A stretch of DNA of 60,969 nucleotides, from the NCBI GenBank assembly GCA_018433975.1, contig JAHDQE010000012.1, positions 1 to 60,969 of the forward strand, read 5' to 3'. How positions within the stretch are numbered: position 1 is the stretch's first letter; every line of letters begins with the position of its first letter. This document shows, piece by piece, positions 1-6,730 of the stretch. The translations under genes and the position numbers were made by a program. The stretch is from Ornatilinea sp. GTDB taxonomy: Bacteria; Chloroflexota; Anaerolineae; Anaerolineales; Anaerolineaceae. The notes under the pieces were generated by a model, which saw only the letters and a list, made by a program, of their open reading frames with translations, made no database searches and was not told the origin of the DNA.

Positions 1-1200
1 ATGGCAAAGCAGAAGTACGAGCGGACTAAACCGCACATGAACGTGGGTACAATGGGTCACATTGACCATGGTAAGACCACCCTCACCGCCGCAATCACCA
101 AGTATTGCCAGATGCAGGGTAACGCAGATTTTCGGGCATACGATCAGATCGACAATGCTCCCGAAGAAAAAGCGCGTGGTATTACCATCAACATTGCTCA
201 CGTAGAGTATGAAACCGATAAACGGCACTATGCCCATGTAGATATGCCCGGTCACCGGGACTACATCAAGAACATGATCACCGGCGCTGCCCAGGTAGAC
301 GGCGCAATTCTGGTAGTTGCCGCCCCCGATGGCCCCATGCCGCAGACCAAAGAGCACGTGCTGCTGGCCTACCAGGTGGAAGTCCCCGATCTTGTGGTTT
401 ATATGAACAAGACCGACCAGATGGACGACCCCGAACTGTTGGAGCTGGTGGAAATGGAACTGCGCGAAATGTTGACTGAGTACCATTTCGATGGCGACAA
501 CATTCCGATCGTGAAAGGCTCTGCACTGAAAGCTCTGGAGTCCGAATCCACCGATCCGGATGCACCGGAATATGCTTCCATCAAAGAGCTGCTGGACACC
601 ATCGACAATTACTTCCCGGATCCGATCCGTGAAGTGGACAAACCCTTCATGATGCCGGTTGAGGATGTGTTCTCGATCAAAGGCCGTGGCACCGTGGTGA
701 CCGGTCGTGTAGACCGTGGCAAAATCCACACCGGTGATGAAGTTGAAATCGTTGGTTTGAGACCCACCCGCAAGACCGTTTGTACCGGTGTTGAGATGTT
801 CCACAAGACACTGGACGAAGGTATGGCAGGTGATAACTGCGGACTGCTGCTGCGCGGTATCAACCGTGACGACGTGGAACGCGGTATGGTGATTGCCAAA
901 CCCGGCAGCATTACCCCCCACACCAAATTCTCGGGTGAGGATTATGTGCTGCGGAAAGACGAAGGCGGTCGTCACAAGCCCTTCTTCGATGGCTACCGCC
1001 CACAGTTCTACATCCGGACCATGGATGTAACCGGCTCCATTCACCTGCCCGAGGGCACAGAAATGGTTATGCCCGGAGATAATGTCAATCTGACCGCAGA
1101 ACTGATTGTGCCCGTTGCTCTGGAACAGGGTTCCAAATTCGCTATCCGCGAAGGTGGCCTGACCGTTGGCGCAGGTGTGATCACCAAGATTCTGGAGTAA
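1..1200 (+). CDS. tuf: Elongation factor Tu
   Basis: GTPase that delivers aminoacyl-tRNA to the ribosomal A site. The 399-residue protein has all three EF-Tu domains. P-loop GHIDHGKT is at residues 19-26, switch I has RGITIN, switch II has DMPGH (81-85, catalytic His85 kept), and NKTD at 136-139 gives guanine specificity. The ATG is the first base of the window, so the ribosome binding site and promoter are outside it. It heads the classic tuf-rpmG-tRNA-Trp-secE-nusG order. Several normally near-invariant positions differ: Met for the usual Cys in DCPGH, Arg for Ala in GHADY, Glu for Gly in QVGVP, and Leu for Arg in the C-terminal EGGRTVG. The family assignment is certain; the divergence is real but its meaning is unknown. 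Confidence 0.98.
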   Translation: MAKQKYERTKPHMNVGTMGHIDHGKTTLTAAITKYCQMQGNADFRAYDQIDNAPEEKARGITINIAHVEYETDKRHYAHVDMPGHRDYIKNMITGAAQVDGAILVVAAPDGPMPQTKEHVLLAYQVEVPDLVVYMNKTDQMDDPELLELVEMELREMLTEYHFDGDNIPIVKGSALKALESESTDPDAPEYASIKELLDTIDNYFPDPIREVDKPFMMPVEDVFSIKGRGTVVTGRVDRGKIHTGDEVEIVGLRPTRKTVCTGVEMFHKTLDEGMAGDNCGLLLRGINRDDVERGMVIAKPGSITPHTKFSGEDYVLRKDEGGRHKPFFDGYRPQFYIRTMDVTGSIHLPEGTEMVMPGDNVNLTAELIVPVALEQGSKFAIREGGLTVGAGVITKILE

Positions 1201-1208
1201 AGGAGCGT

Positions 1209-1226
1209 CAATCCGATAACGGATTG
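1209..1226 (+). other. Short hairpin between tuf and rpmG
   Basis: Perfect 7-bp inverted repeat CAATCCG-ATAA-CGGATTG. The only purine-rich Shine-Dalgarno-like sequence before rpmG is AGGAG at 1201-1205, immediately after the tuf stop and 31 nt from the rpmG ATG. Folding this 18-nt hairpin would shorten the effective spacing to about 13 nt. There is no T-run, so it is not a terminator. Confidence 0.5.
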
Positions 1227-1236
1227 CAATTAAATT

Positions 1237-1407
1237 ATGGCTTCCAAAAAGAAGGGTGTTCGCCCGGTGGTTACTTTAGCTTGCACAGAGTGCAAGGAAC
1301 GTAATTACACCACCGAAAAGAATCGTCGAAACGATCCGGGGCGAATGGAATTAAGCAAATACTGTTCACGCTGCCGCACTCACACGCTGCACCGTGAAAC
1401 CAAATAA
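1237..1407 (+). CDS. rpmG: 50S ribosomal protein L33 (bL33)
   Basis: 56-residue zinc-ribbon ribosomal protein of the large subunit. It begins [10 protein letters not shown] and keeps both metal-binding pairs, CTEC (residues 16-19) and CSRC (43-46), so it is the zinc-containing C-plus form. The length is typical. It lies 36 bp after tuf and upstream of tRNA-Trp and secE, as in many bacteria. The ATG has no close Shine-Dalgarno sequence; the nearest candidate is AGGAG right after the tuf stop, which may be brought closer by the 1209-1226 hairpin. Very likely co-transcribed with tuf. Confidence 0.95.
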   Translation: MASKKKGVRPVVTLACTECKERNYTTEKNRRNDPGRMELSKYCSRCRTHTLHRETK

Positions 1408-1426
1408 ATAAGATTATGATACAATC

Positions 1427-1473
1427 GTTATCGGATGCAGGCCAGCAACTTGGCGCAAGAAGCATCCGATAAC
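1427..1473 (+). repeat. 12-bp perfect inverted repeat upstream of tRNA-Trp
   Basis: GTTATCGGATGC at 1427-1438 is repeated as its exact reverse complement at 1462-1473, enclosing a 23-nt loop that itself contains a GCCA/TGGC pair. It fills the gap between rpmG and tRNA-Trp. No T-run follows, so it reads better as an RNA-processing stem releasing the tRNA, or an mRNA 3'-end stabiliser, than as a terminator. Confidence 0.6.
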
Positions 1474-1479
1474 TAACTC

Positions 1480-1552
<73 letters not shown>

Positions 1553-1565
1553 CCTCAAGTTTGGC

Positions 1566-1592
1566 AACGCCGTCCATTGAGGCGGCGTTTTA
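1566..1592 (+). terminator. Weak hairpin with short T-run after tRNA-Trp
   Basis: AACGCCG (1566-1572) pairs with CGGCGTT (1583-1589), followed by only four T residues (1588-1591). It could act as a partial terminator or processing signal between tRNA-Trp and secE. Confidence 0.45.
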
Positions 1593-1615
1593 GACATAAA
1601 GACAAGGAGTGACGC

Positions 1616-1837
1616 GTGGCAGAGAAAACCATTAAAAAAGCCAAGGATAAAAAGCCAAACGCTGTAAAACGCTGGTGGCGAGAAACAACTGGCGAACTTC
1701 GCAAAGTCTCATGGCCTACTACACAGGAAGCCGTCCGGATGACAAAAATTGTTCTCGCTGTTATGGTGGTCATGTCCACCATGCTGGGCATCTTAGACTT
1801 TGTCTTTTCAAAATTAATCGGCTTGATTCTCACCTAA
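1616..1837 (+). CDS. secE: Preprotein translocase subunit SecE
   Basis: Small essential membrane subunit of the SecYEG channel. The 73-residue single-spanning form begins MAEKTIKKAKDKK, carries the conserved amphipathic motif ELRKVSWPT before the membrane, and has one transmembrane helix in its C-terminal half. The GTG start is supported by AAGGAG at 1604-1609. It lies 43 bp upstream of nusG, the usual arrangement. Confidence 0.96.
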   Translation: MAEKTIKKAKDKKPNAVKRWWRETTGELRKVSWPTTQEAVRMTKIVLAVMVVMSTMLGILDFVFSKLIGLILT

Positions 1838-1880
1838 AACCTGAGAGCGGCCGGTTTGCAGTGTTAGCAGAGGTAAATGA

Positions 1881-2576
1881 ATGGACGCACAGAACGAATT
1901 CAATTCTGAATTCAATGAAGAGGAAGAAACTTACACCGGTACAGATCAAGAAACTCTGACCGGTGAAGGGAATATTGACGCGTCACAGGTGGAAGAGACC
2001 TCAGCAGAAACCGAACCGACCGAGACAACCATAGAGGGCTCTGAAGACGAAGACGGACGTGCCTGGTACGTCATTCACTGTTATTCCGGGTATGAGACTA
2101 AAGTACGGCATAACCTTGAACAGCGAATTGAAACCATGGGGATGAAAAACGAAATTTTTGATGTAGTCATTCCCACTCAAGAAGAAATCGATGTTAAAGA
2201 CGGAAAACGGCGGGTTGTCGAACGCCATGTTTTCCCCGGTTATGTCCTTGTCAACATGGTATTATCCGAAGAATCCTGGTACGTGGTCCGGAATACACCG
2301 GGCGTGACCGGGTTTGTCGGAATGGGAAACGATCCCACCCCTCTGAGGCCTGAAGAGGTCTCTCAGATTCTCAAGCGGATGGAAGCTGAAGCGCCTCACA
2401 TCAAAGTTAGCTTCAAAGTTGGTGAGCGTGTCCGTATCGTTGACGGACCCTTCAACGATTTTCGCGGCACTGTGGCTGAAATTGACATGGACCGTACAAA
2501 AGTCCGCGTAATGGTCAATTTCTTTGGGCGCGAAACCCCTGTTGAACTGGACTTTTTGCAAGTAGAAAAAGCGTAA
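1881..2576 (+). CDS. nusG: Transcription termination/antitermination protein NusG
   Basis: RNA polymerase elongation factor that bridges polymerase to the ribosome or Rho. The 231-residue protein has a strongly acidic N-terminal extension of about 50 residues rich in Glu, Asp and Thr. The NGN domain follows (from RAWYVIHCYSG, with the FPGYVLV core), then a C-terminal KOW domain (FKVGERVRIVDGPF to the end). Core NusG is usually about 170-180 residues, so the acidic tail is an addition. The ATG at 1881 follows an AGAGG site. Next gene in the run is rplK. Confidence 0.97.
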   Translation: MDAQNEFNSEFNEEEETYTGTDQETLTGEGNIDASQVEETSAETEPTETTIEGSEDEDGRAWYVIHCYSGYETKVRHNLEQRIETMGMKNEIFDVVIPTQEEIDVKDGKRRVVERHVFPGYVLVNMVLSEESWYVVRNTPGVTGFVGMGNDPTPLRPEEVSQILKRMEAEAPHIKVSFKVGERVRIVDGPFNDFRGTVAEIDMDRTKVRVMVNFFGRETPVELDFLQVEKA

Positions 2577-2580
2577 CAAC

Positions 2581-2602
2581 ATTCCTCCATTTGTGGAGGA
2601 AT
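2581..2602 (+). other. Hairpin between nusG and the L1 operator
   Basis: Perfect 9-bp stem ATTCCTCCA-tttg-TGGAGGAAT directly after the nusG stop. No T-run follows, so it is not an obvious terminator. It probably folds next to the L1-like element at 2610-2644, or marks an mRNA processing site. Confidence 0.55.
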
Positions 2603-2609
2603 GAAATCT

Positions 2610-2644
2610 GTGGGAGGATGAAATGAATCATCCGCTACCACCAC
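2610..2644 (+). promoter_or_regulatory. Candidate ribosomal protein L1 operator in the rplK leader
   Basis: GTGGGAGGATG (2610-2620) and GCTACCAC (2634-2641) flank a small stem GGATGA/TCATCC, and the rplK ribosome binding site follows at once. This GTGGGAGG...ACCAC pattern mimics the L1-binding site of 23S rRNA. In this window the 23S gene (minus strand) carries GGTGGGAG at 16706-16699 and ATACCACCC at 16655-16647. L1 feedback control of the rplK-rplA message is established in bacteria; the exact fold here is inferred. Confidence 0.65.
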
Positions 2645-2659
2645 AAAGGAGAGCTAATT

Positions 2660-3085
2660 GTGTCAAAGAAAGTTAAAGCAGTCGTAAGGTTACAAATCAA
2701 TGCTGGTAAAGCCAATCCAGCCCCCCCAATTGGTCCTGCTCTCGCCGGGCATGGGATTAACATTATGGGATTTTGCAAGGAATATAACGCTCGCACCTCA
2801 AATCGTGTTGGCGATGTTGTTCCTGCTGAAATTACTGTTTATCAGGATGGTTCTTTCACTTTCATTCTGAAATCGCCACCTGCCGCTGTCCTGCTTAGAA
2901 AAGCAGCAGGCGTTGACAGAGGTTCCGGTGAACCCAACCGCAACAAAGTTGGAAAAGTCACCCGCGACCAGGTCCGGGAAATTGCTCAGACCAAAATGAA
3001 AGATATGAACGCCATTGATATTGAAGGCGCGATGAAGCAGATTGAAGGTACAGCCCGCAATATGGGTATCCAAGTAGTAGATTAG
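2660..3085 (+). CDS. rplK: 50S ribosomal protein L11 (uL11)
   Basis: 141-residue ribosomal protein of the GTPase-associated centre, contacting 23S rRNA, EF-G and the stalk. It starts [30 protein letters not shown], which holds the highly conserved PPIGPALG-type loop; the C-terminal RNA-binding domain has the [11 protein letters not shown] segment. GTG start, preceded by AAAGGAG (2646-2652). The length is standard. It is followed by rplA after 52 bp that hold a second L1-type element. Confidence 0.98.
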   Translation: MSKKVKAVVRLQINAGKANPAPPIGPALAGHGINIMGFCKEYNARTSNRVGDVVPAEITVYQDGSFTFILKSPPAAVLLRKAAGVDRGSGEPNRNKVGKVTRDQVREIAQTKMKDMNAIDIEGAMKQIEGTARNMGIQVVD

Positions 3086-3089
3086 TTTC

Positions 3090-3125
3090 GTGGGAGGGTG
3101 GACCTGGTTCGCCCGTCTGCACCAC
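3090..3125 (+). promoter_or_regulatory. Second candidate L1 operator, in the rplK-rplA gap
   Basis: GTGGGAGGGTG (3090-3100) and GCACCAC (3119-3125) repeat the pattern seen before rplK, again running straight into the Shine-Dalgarno sequence (GAGGAG, 3127-3132). The same rRNA-mimic therefore occurs twice, once per cistron. The stretch could be read as an N-terminal extension of rplA from GTG 3090, but homology favours the ATG at 3138. Confidence 0.65.
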
Positions 3126-3137
3126 AGAGGAGCAGAA

Positions 3138-3851
3138 ATGCCAAAACATGGTAAGAAATATTTAGAAGCAAAGAAAAAAGTCACTCCTGGTCAGACTTAC
3201 AATGCCAAAGAAGCCATGGATCTTGTCAAAGAGACCAGCTTCACCAACTTTGACGCGACAGTTGAAGCACATTTTCGGATGGGACTCGATCCCCGAAAAG
3301 CAGATCAACAGGTTCGTGATGTTGTCGTTTTGCCACACGGCCTCGGGAAATCCGTTCGTGTACTGGTCTTTGCTCAGGGTGAAGGCTCAAATATCGCCAA
3401 AGAAGCCGGAGCAGAGTATGTTGCGGATGATGACGAATGGATCAAGAAGATTCAGGATGGCTGGACCGAATTTGATGTCGCCATTTCTACCCCGGATATG
3501 ATGGGAAAAGCTGGCCGTTTAGGCCGTGTCTTGGGCCCCCGCGGCCTGATGCCGAACCCCAAAGCCGGAACTGTTGTTCAGGCCGAAGATTTGCCCCGCG
3601 TAATTAACGAAGTGAAAGCCGGTCGTGTAGAGTTTCGGTTGGATAAAACCGCTAACCTGCATGTTCCGATTGGAAAAGTTTCCTTCGATTCAAACAAATT
3701 GTATGAAAATTTTGCGGCGTTGATGGAAGCTATCAAGAAAGCCAGACCTTCCGCTGCAAAGGGCTCTTACATTCGCCGCATCACACTGACATCCACCATG
3801 GGTCCCGCGATCAAAGTCGATTTGATCACCGCGCAGAACCTGGAAGTATAA
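3138..3851 (+). CDS. rplA: 50S ribosomal protein L1 (uL1)
   Basis: Primary rRNA-binding protein that forms the mobile L1 stalk and is a translational repressor of its own operon. The 237-residue protein begins [15 protein letters not shown] and contains the family signature around [18 protein letters not shown]. The chosen ATG follows GAGGAG by five bases. An in-frame GTG at 3090 would add 16 non-homologous residues lying over the L1-like operator, so I rejected it. Normal length. Confidence 0.98.
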   Translation: MPKHGKKYLEAKKKVTPGQTYNAKEAMDLVKETSFTNFDATVEAHFRMGLDPRKADQQVRDVVVLPHGLGKSVRVLVFAQGEGSNIAKEAGAEYVADDDEWIKKIQDGWTEFDVAISTPDMMGKAGRLGRVLGPRGLMPNPKAGTVVQAEDLPRVINEVKAGRVEFRLDKTANLHVPIGKVSFDSNKLYENFAALMEAIKKARPSAAKGSYIRRITLTSTMGPAIKVDLITAQNLEV

Positions 3852-3860
3852 AATTTAGGG

Positions 3861-3866
3861 TATAAT
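3861..3866 (+). promoter_or_regulatory. Possible -10 box before the L10 leader
   Basis: A perfect TATAAT lies nine bases after the rplA stop, ahead of the L10 leader. I see no good -35 hexamer at 16-18 bp, so an internal rplJL promoter is possible but weakly supported. Confidence 0.35.
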
Positions 3867-3894
3867 TACACCCTGTAAAAAAATTAATAACATA

Positions 3895-4045
3895 ATTCGC
3901 TTCACCCAAGACAGCTGGTGCCAAACGGCTTAATTTCCTGCTCAGGTGAAGGCTAATCACCAAAAACAACTTCCTGTAAATTAGCAGGGGTGAAAAGTCT
4001 TTGCCGGGCAACAAACCAGCAAAGACTTTTTATATTTTTACTCTG
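3895..4045 (+). ncRNA. L10 ribosomal protein leader (rplJL autoregulation)
   Basis: The 211-base gap before rplJ contains the hallmarks of the L10 leader: ACCCAAGACAGCTGGTGCC (3903-3921), then the CTTAATTTCCTGC segment and AGGTGAAG. In the known family (Rfam L10_leader) the L10-L12 complex binds this kink-turn-containing structure and lowers rplJL expression. Here it is followed by a strong hairpin with a T-run and then the rplJ ribosome binding site, so control could be by attenuation. Boundaries are approximate. Confidence 0.85.
3993..4034 (+). terminator. Attenuator hairpin in the rplJ leader
   Basis: AAAAGTCTTTGC (3993-4004) and GCAAAGACTTTT (4019-4030) form a perfect 12-bp stem, followed by five T residues and TATATTTTTA. 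It sits between the L10-binding element and rplJ, fitting a conditional terminator. Confidence 0.8.
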
Positions 4046-4062
4046 GAAGGAGGTGATATTCA

Positions 4063-4596
4063 TTGGCTTTTACGAAACAGGAAAAGGAAAAAATCATTTC
4101 CAAGTACGAGAAATGGCTCAGTAACAGCAACGCCATGTTCATGCTGGAATTCTCCAATATGAACATGAAAACCATTGATGAACTTCGCAAGAACGTTCGA
4201 GAGGCAGGCGGAGAAGCTCACGTTGTCAAAAACACATTGATCTCTATCGCTCTGAAGAATGCTGGAATCGAATTTAACAAGCCCCTCGAAGGCACAAGCC
4301 TGGTCGGCTTCGCATTTGAAGATCCGCCTGCATTAGCTAAAGTATTCAGCGAAGCAACCAAAGCGGATTCTTTCAGCCTGAAAGGTGGTTTGCTGGATAA
4401 AAAAGAGCTTTCTGTCGAAGAAATCAAAGCATTGGCAGAATTGCCACCACTGTCTGTCATGCAGGCAATGCTTTTGGGAACCATTATGGCACCCGCTTCG
4501 AAACTGGTTCGCACCATCGCAGAACCGGCTCGTGGTCTGGCCGCTGTCGTCAAAGCCTTTTCCGAAAAGGAAGAGGCGGCCCCCGTCGCTGGCTAA
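4063..4596 (+). CDS. rplJ: 50S ribosomal protein L10 (uL10)
   Basis: Base of the ribosomal stalk; anchors L7/L12 dimers to 23S rRNA and, with them, represses its own message. The 177-residue protein starts MAFTKQEKEKIISKYEKWLSN, has the globular rRNA-binding N-domain, and ends in the alpha helix and hinge that bind L12 (AAVVKAFSEKEEAAPVAG). The start is a TTG, supported by a near-perfect GGAGGTGAT site nine bases upstream. It follows the L10 leader and precedes rplL by 83 bp. Confidence 0.96.
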   Translation: MAFTKQEKEKIISKYEKWLSNSNAMFMLEFSNMNMKTIDELRKNVREAGGEAHVVKNTLISIALKNAGIEFNKPLEGTSLVGFAFEDPPALAKVFSEATKADSFSLKGGLLDKKELSVEEIKALAELPPLSVMQAMLLGTIMAPASKLVRTIAEPARGLAAVVKAFSEKEEAAPVAG

Positions 4597-4679
4597 TCGT
4601 TTATATTCTACAAAATGCGTGTTTTTGTAAATAAAATTCATAAAAAGAAATTGAAGAAAGATTTAAGGAGTTTTTAGAA

Positions 4680-5057
4680 ATGGCTGATCTCGAAAAATTG
4701 GTTGAAGAATTAGGTCAACTTACTGTTTTGGAAGCTGCTGAGCTGGTGAAAGCCCTGGAAGAAAAATGGGGTGTTTCTGCCGCTGCTCCCGTAGCTGCCG
4801 TTGCCGCTGCCGCTCCTGCCGCCGCCGCAGAAGCTGAAGAAGAAAAAACCGAGTTTGATGTGGTCCTCAAAGACGTTGGTCCCAAGAAAATCAACGTTAT
4901 TAAGGTTATCCGCCAGCTCACCAACCTTGGCCTCGTAGAAGCCAAGGGTATGGCCGAGACCCCCGGTTCCAAGGTCCTCTCTGCAGTCGGTAAAGACGCA
5001 GCAGAAGATGCAAAAGCAAAACTTGAAGAAGCCGGCGCAGTTATCGAACTCGCGTAG
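4680..5057 (+). CDS. rplL: 50S ribosomal protein L7/L12 (bL12)
   Basis: Multicopy stalk protein that recruits translational GTPases. The 125-residue sequence has the N-terminal dimerisation domain ([26 protein letters not shown]), a flexible Ala-rich hinge and a C-terminal domain beginning [13 protein letters not shown] and ending [12 protein letters not shown]. The SD is AAGGAG at 4667-4672. A strong terminator follows and the next gene is on the opposite strand, so the operon does not continue into rpoB as it does in most bacteria. Confidence 0.98.
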   Translation: MADLEKLVEELGQLTVLEAAELVKALEEKWGVSAAAPVAAVAAAAPAAAAEAEEEKTEFDVVLKDVGPKKINVIKVIRQLTNLGLVEAKGMAETPGSKVLSAVGKDAAEDAKAKLEEAGAVIELA

Positions 5058-5080
5058 TCTTCGACAAACTTGTCATCACA

Positions 5081-5120
5081 AAACCATCTGTTCCGGCTTC
5101 GGAACAGGTGGTTTTTATTT
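5081..5120 (+). terminator. Intrinsic terminator of the ribosomal protein operon
   Basis: AAACCATCTGTTCC and GGAACAGGTGGTTT form a 14-bp stem (one G-T pair) around GGCTTC, followed by TTTTATTT. It closes the rplJL transcript. Confidence 0.9.
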
Positions 5121-5215
5121 ACTTCGTATTTTCTATATTTTTTCACCAATCAAAAGAGTGCTTCGGAAAAGTTATTCCAAAGCACTTCTTTTATAGTTCA
5201 CTAGAGTTTCAATCC

Positions 5216-5938
5216 TTACATTACCGCACTATCTACCTGGCGGATTACCATAACCACTTTCCCCATGATACGCAACCGTTCCGGGTTATCAATATAAATT
5301 GGCCCCATCATCGGGTTTGCCGGTTGTAAGCGCACGCGCTTATTCTCTTTATAGAAATATTTCAAGGTGGTTTCATCTGAATCATCCAGCCAAACCGCCA
5401 CCATTTCACCATTATTGGCCTGCTGCGCGCGTTTCATAATCACAATATCTCCATCACTGATCATTGCATCAATCATGGAGTCTCCATCCACCTCAAGAGC
5501 AAACAGCTCCTCGATATTTTCCTTTATCGGAAGCATGCTGCGCGCAATCTCTACCGTACTTTCCGGATCAAAATAGCTCAAATCGGATGCTGGAACGGGG
5601 ATTGGCGCGCTCGCAACAATCCGGCCTGCGAGTGGGATCGTGAAAATATCATTGACAGCAGCCGCCACATCGCGGACTGCACCTTTCATCTTGCCCATGA
5701 CACCCTCAGACAAAGGCTTTAATATCCGAATACTGCGGGAAACATGGGAATCCCGTTCAATATAAGTCCAGTCTTCAAGCTGCTTTAAATAATAATCAAC
5801 CAGAGAAGTTGAACTTACATCAATATTCTCTCCAATTTCCCGAATGGAAGGAGAGTACCCATTTTCTGTCTGAAAATCCGTTAAAAAACGCATTATTTTT
5901 CGATGTCGTTCACCGGGGCCGCCGCTTTTTCTTGCCAT
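5216..5938 (-). CDS. lexA: LexA repressor, SOS regulator
   Basis: Transcriptional repressor that self-cleaves when RecA is activated by DNA damage. The 240-residue protein has the N-terminal winged helix (SPSIREIG...STSLVDYYLKQLE), a longer than usual linker, and the S24-type autoprotease domain. Catalytic Ser154 is in GDSMID and Lys193 in TTLKYFY. The expected scissile bond aligns with Ala109-Ser110 in RIVASAPIP rather than the usual Ala-Gly. The SD AAGGAG sits before the start. It is autoregulated: a LexA box lies inside its promoter. Convergent with rplL. Confidence 0.95.
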   Translation of the reverse strand: MARKSGGPGERHRKIMRFLTDFQTENGYSPSIREIGENIDVSSTSLVDYYLKQLEDWTYIERDSHVSRSIRILKPLSEGVMGKMKGAVRDVAAAVNDIFTIPLAGRIVASAPIPVPASDLSYFDPESTVEIARSMLPIKENIEELFALEVDGDSMIDAMISDGDIVIMKRAQQANNGEMVAVWLDDSDETTLKYFYKENKRVRLQPANPMMGPIYIDNPERLRIMGKVVMVIRQVDSAVM

Positions 5939-5990
5939 AACATGCTCCTTGCCAGACCCAAAAAATTAATCGGTCATTTGTGCTAGTAAT

Positions 5991-6019
5991 ATAATACACG
6001 AACATCTGTTCTGTGTCAA
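5991..6019 (-). promoter_or_regulatory. lexA promoter with embedded LexA (SOS) box
   Basis: On the minus strand TTGACA (6019-6014), a 17-bp spacer and TATTAT (5996-5991) make a near-consensus sigma-70 promoter. The spacer holds GAACAGATGTTC (6011-6000), an exact match to the Gram-positive GAAC-N4-GTTC LexA operator. Bound LexA would block both promoter elements. Confidence 0.9.
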
Positions 6020-6094
6020 GCGATTTTAACATTTAAGTTAAACCTTTTTTGCATTCCCTGTTCTCTGCAAATCATCATTTAAATAATCTGAAAC

Positions 6095-6122
6095 TTGACA
6101 GATTTGCGCGATATGCTATACT
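6095..6122 (+). promoter_or_regulatory. Promoter for the FmdB-type gene
   Basis: TTGACA (6095-6100), 16-bp spacer, TATACT (6117-6122). The downstream gene starts at 6163 with AAGGAG in between. It lies back to back with the lexA promoter. Confidence 0.75.
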
Positions 6123-6162
6123 CCTGTATAGTATATATCTTATCTCCAAGGAGACTTTAAAA

Positions 6163-6360
6163 ATGCCCTTGTACGAATATCATTGCGATTCTTGTGGAAA
6201 AGAATTTGAAAAGATGGTGCGTTTTTCACAAATTGGGAAGCCACAGGAATGCCCTAAGTGTCACAGCAATGAAACGAAGCGACTGCTTTCCAGAATCGCT
6301 TCATTGGGCAACAGCAGCCCTTCCGGAAGCAGTTGCGCCTCTTCCGGGCCATTTCGCTGA
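6163..6360 (+). CDS. FmdB-family zinc ribbon protein
   Basis: 65-residue protein starting MPLYEYHCDSCGKEFEKM. Two CxxC pairs (Cys8/11 and Cys30/33) form the zinc ribbon of the FmdB/CxxC_CXXC_SSSS family, and a Ser-rich tail follows. The family is often annotated as regulatory, from a Methylophilus amidase regulator, but its molecular role is not established. The ATG with AAGGAG at 6148-6153 was preferred over an upstream frame extension lying over the promoter. It is followed after 61 bp by a CsoR-like repressor on the same strand. Confidence 0.88.
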   Translation: MPLYEYHCDSCGKEFEKMVRFSQIGKPQECPKCHSNETKRLLSRIASLGNSSPSGSSCASSGPFR

Positions 6361-6376
6361 GGATAATCAATCCATC

Positions 6377-6393
6377 GGACTGCGGAGCAGTCC
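6377..6393 (+). promoter_or_regulatory. Inverted repeat before the CsoR-like gene
   Basis: Perfect 7-bp repeat GGACTGC-GGA-GCAGTCC, 29 bp before the ATG of the CsoR-family gene. It could be the operator of that repressor or a short hairpin. CsoR-family operators are GC-rich inverted repeats, but the assignment is inference. Confidence 0.45.
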
Positions 6394-6421
6394 CGCTATA
6401 CTTGTCATAAAATAAAAGATC

Positions 6422-6703
6422 ATGTTATTTAAAAACGAGAAAACGAAACAAGATTTATTGACACGAATGCGCCGCATAGAAGGCCAGACTCGCGGCGTGC
6501 AGTCCATGATTGAAGACGACCGGGAATGTAGTGAGGTTTTGCAACAGCTCACCGCGCTTCGATCCGCCATTCAATCTGCCAGCCTCTTTCTTCTCAAGCA
6601 GTATGCAACCTCATGCATTATCAACATCGAAGAAAAAAACAACGAACAAAAACGAGAGGAACTCCTGGAAAACCTGATCATCTTATTAGGAAAAGCTTCA
6701 TAG
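6422..6703 (+). CDS. CsoR/CstR-family transcriptional repressor
   Basis: 93-residue all-helical DUF156 repressor: TRMRRIEGQTRGVQSMIEDDRECSEVLQQL. In M. tuberculosis CsoR the Cu(I) ligands are Cys36, His61 and Cys65. At the same numbers this protein has Cys36, Tyr61 and Cys65, so the copper-binding His is missing while both Cys remain. That pattern fits the persulfide-sensing CstR branch, in which two cysteines react with sulfane sulfur. Two OsmC-family genes follow directly (27-bp gap), consistent with a thiol or sulfur stress operon. The effector remains inference. Confidence 0.85.
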   Translation: MLFKNEKTKQDLLTRMRRIEGQTRGVQSMIEDDRECSEVLQQLTALRSAIQSASLFLLKQYATSCIINIEEKNNEQKREELLENLIILLGKAS

Positions 6704-6730
6704 CTTTTATTCTCAAGTTGGAGGAATTTA

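Noticed and set aside
3090..3137. N-terminal extension of rplA from an upstream GTG
   Set aside because: The extra residues have no L1 homology and cover the L1-like operator; the ATG at 3138 has a strong ribosome binding site.
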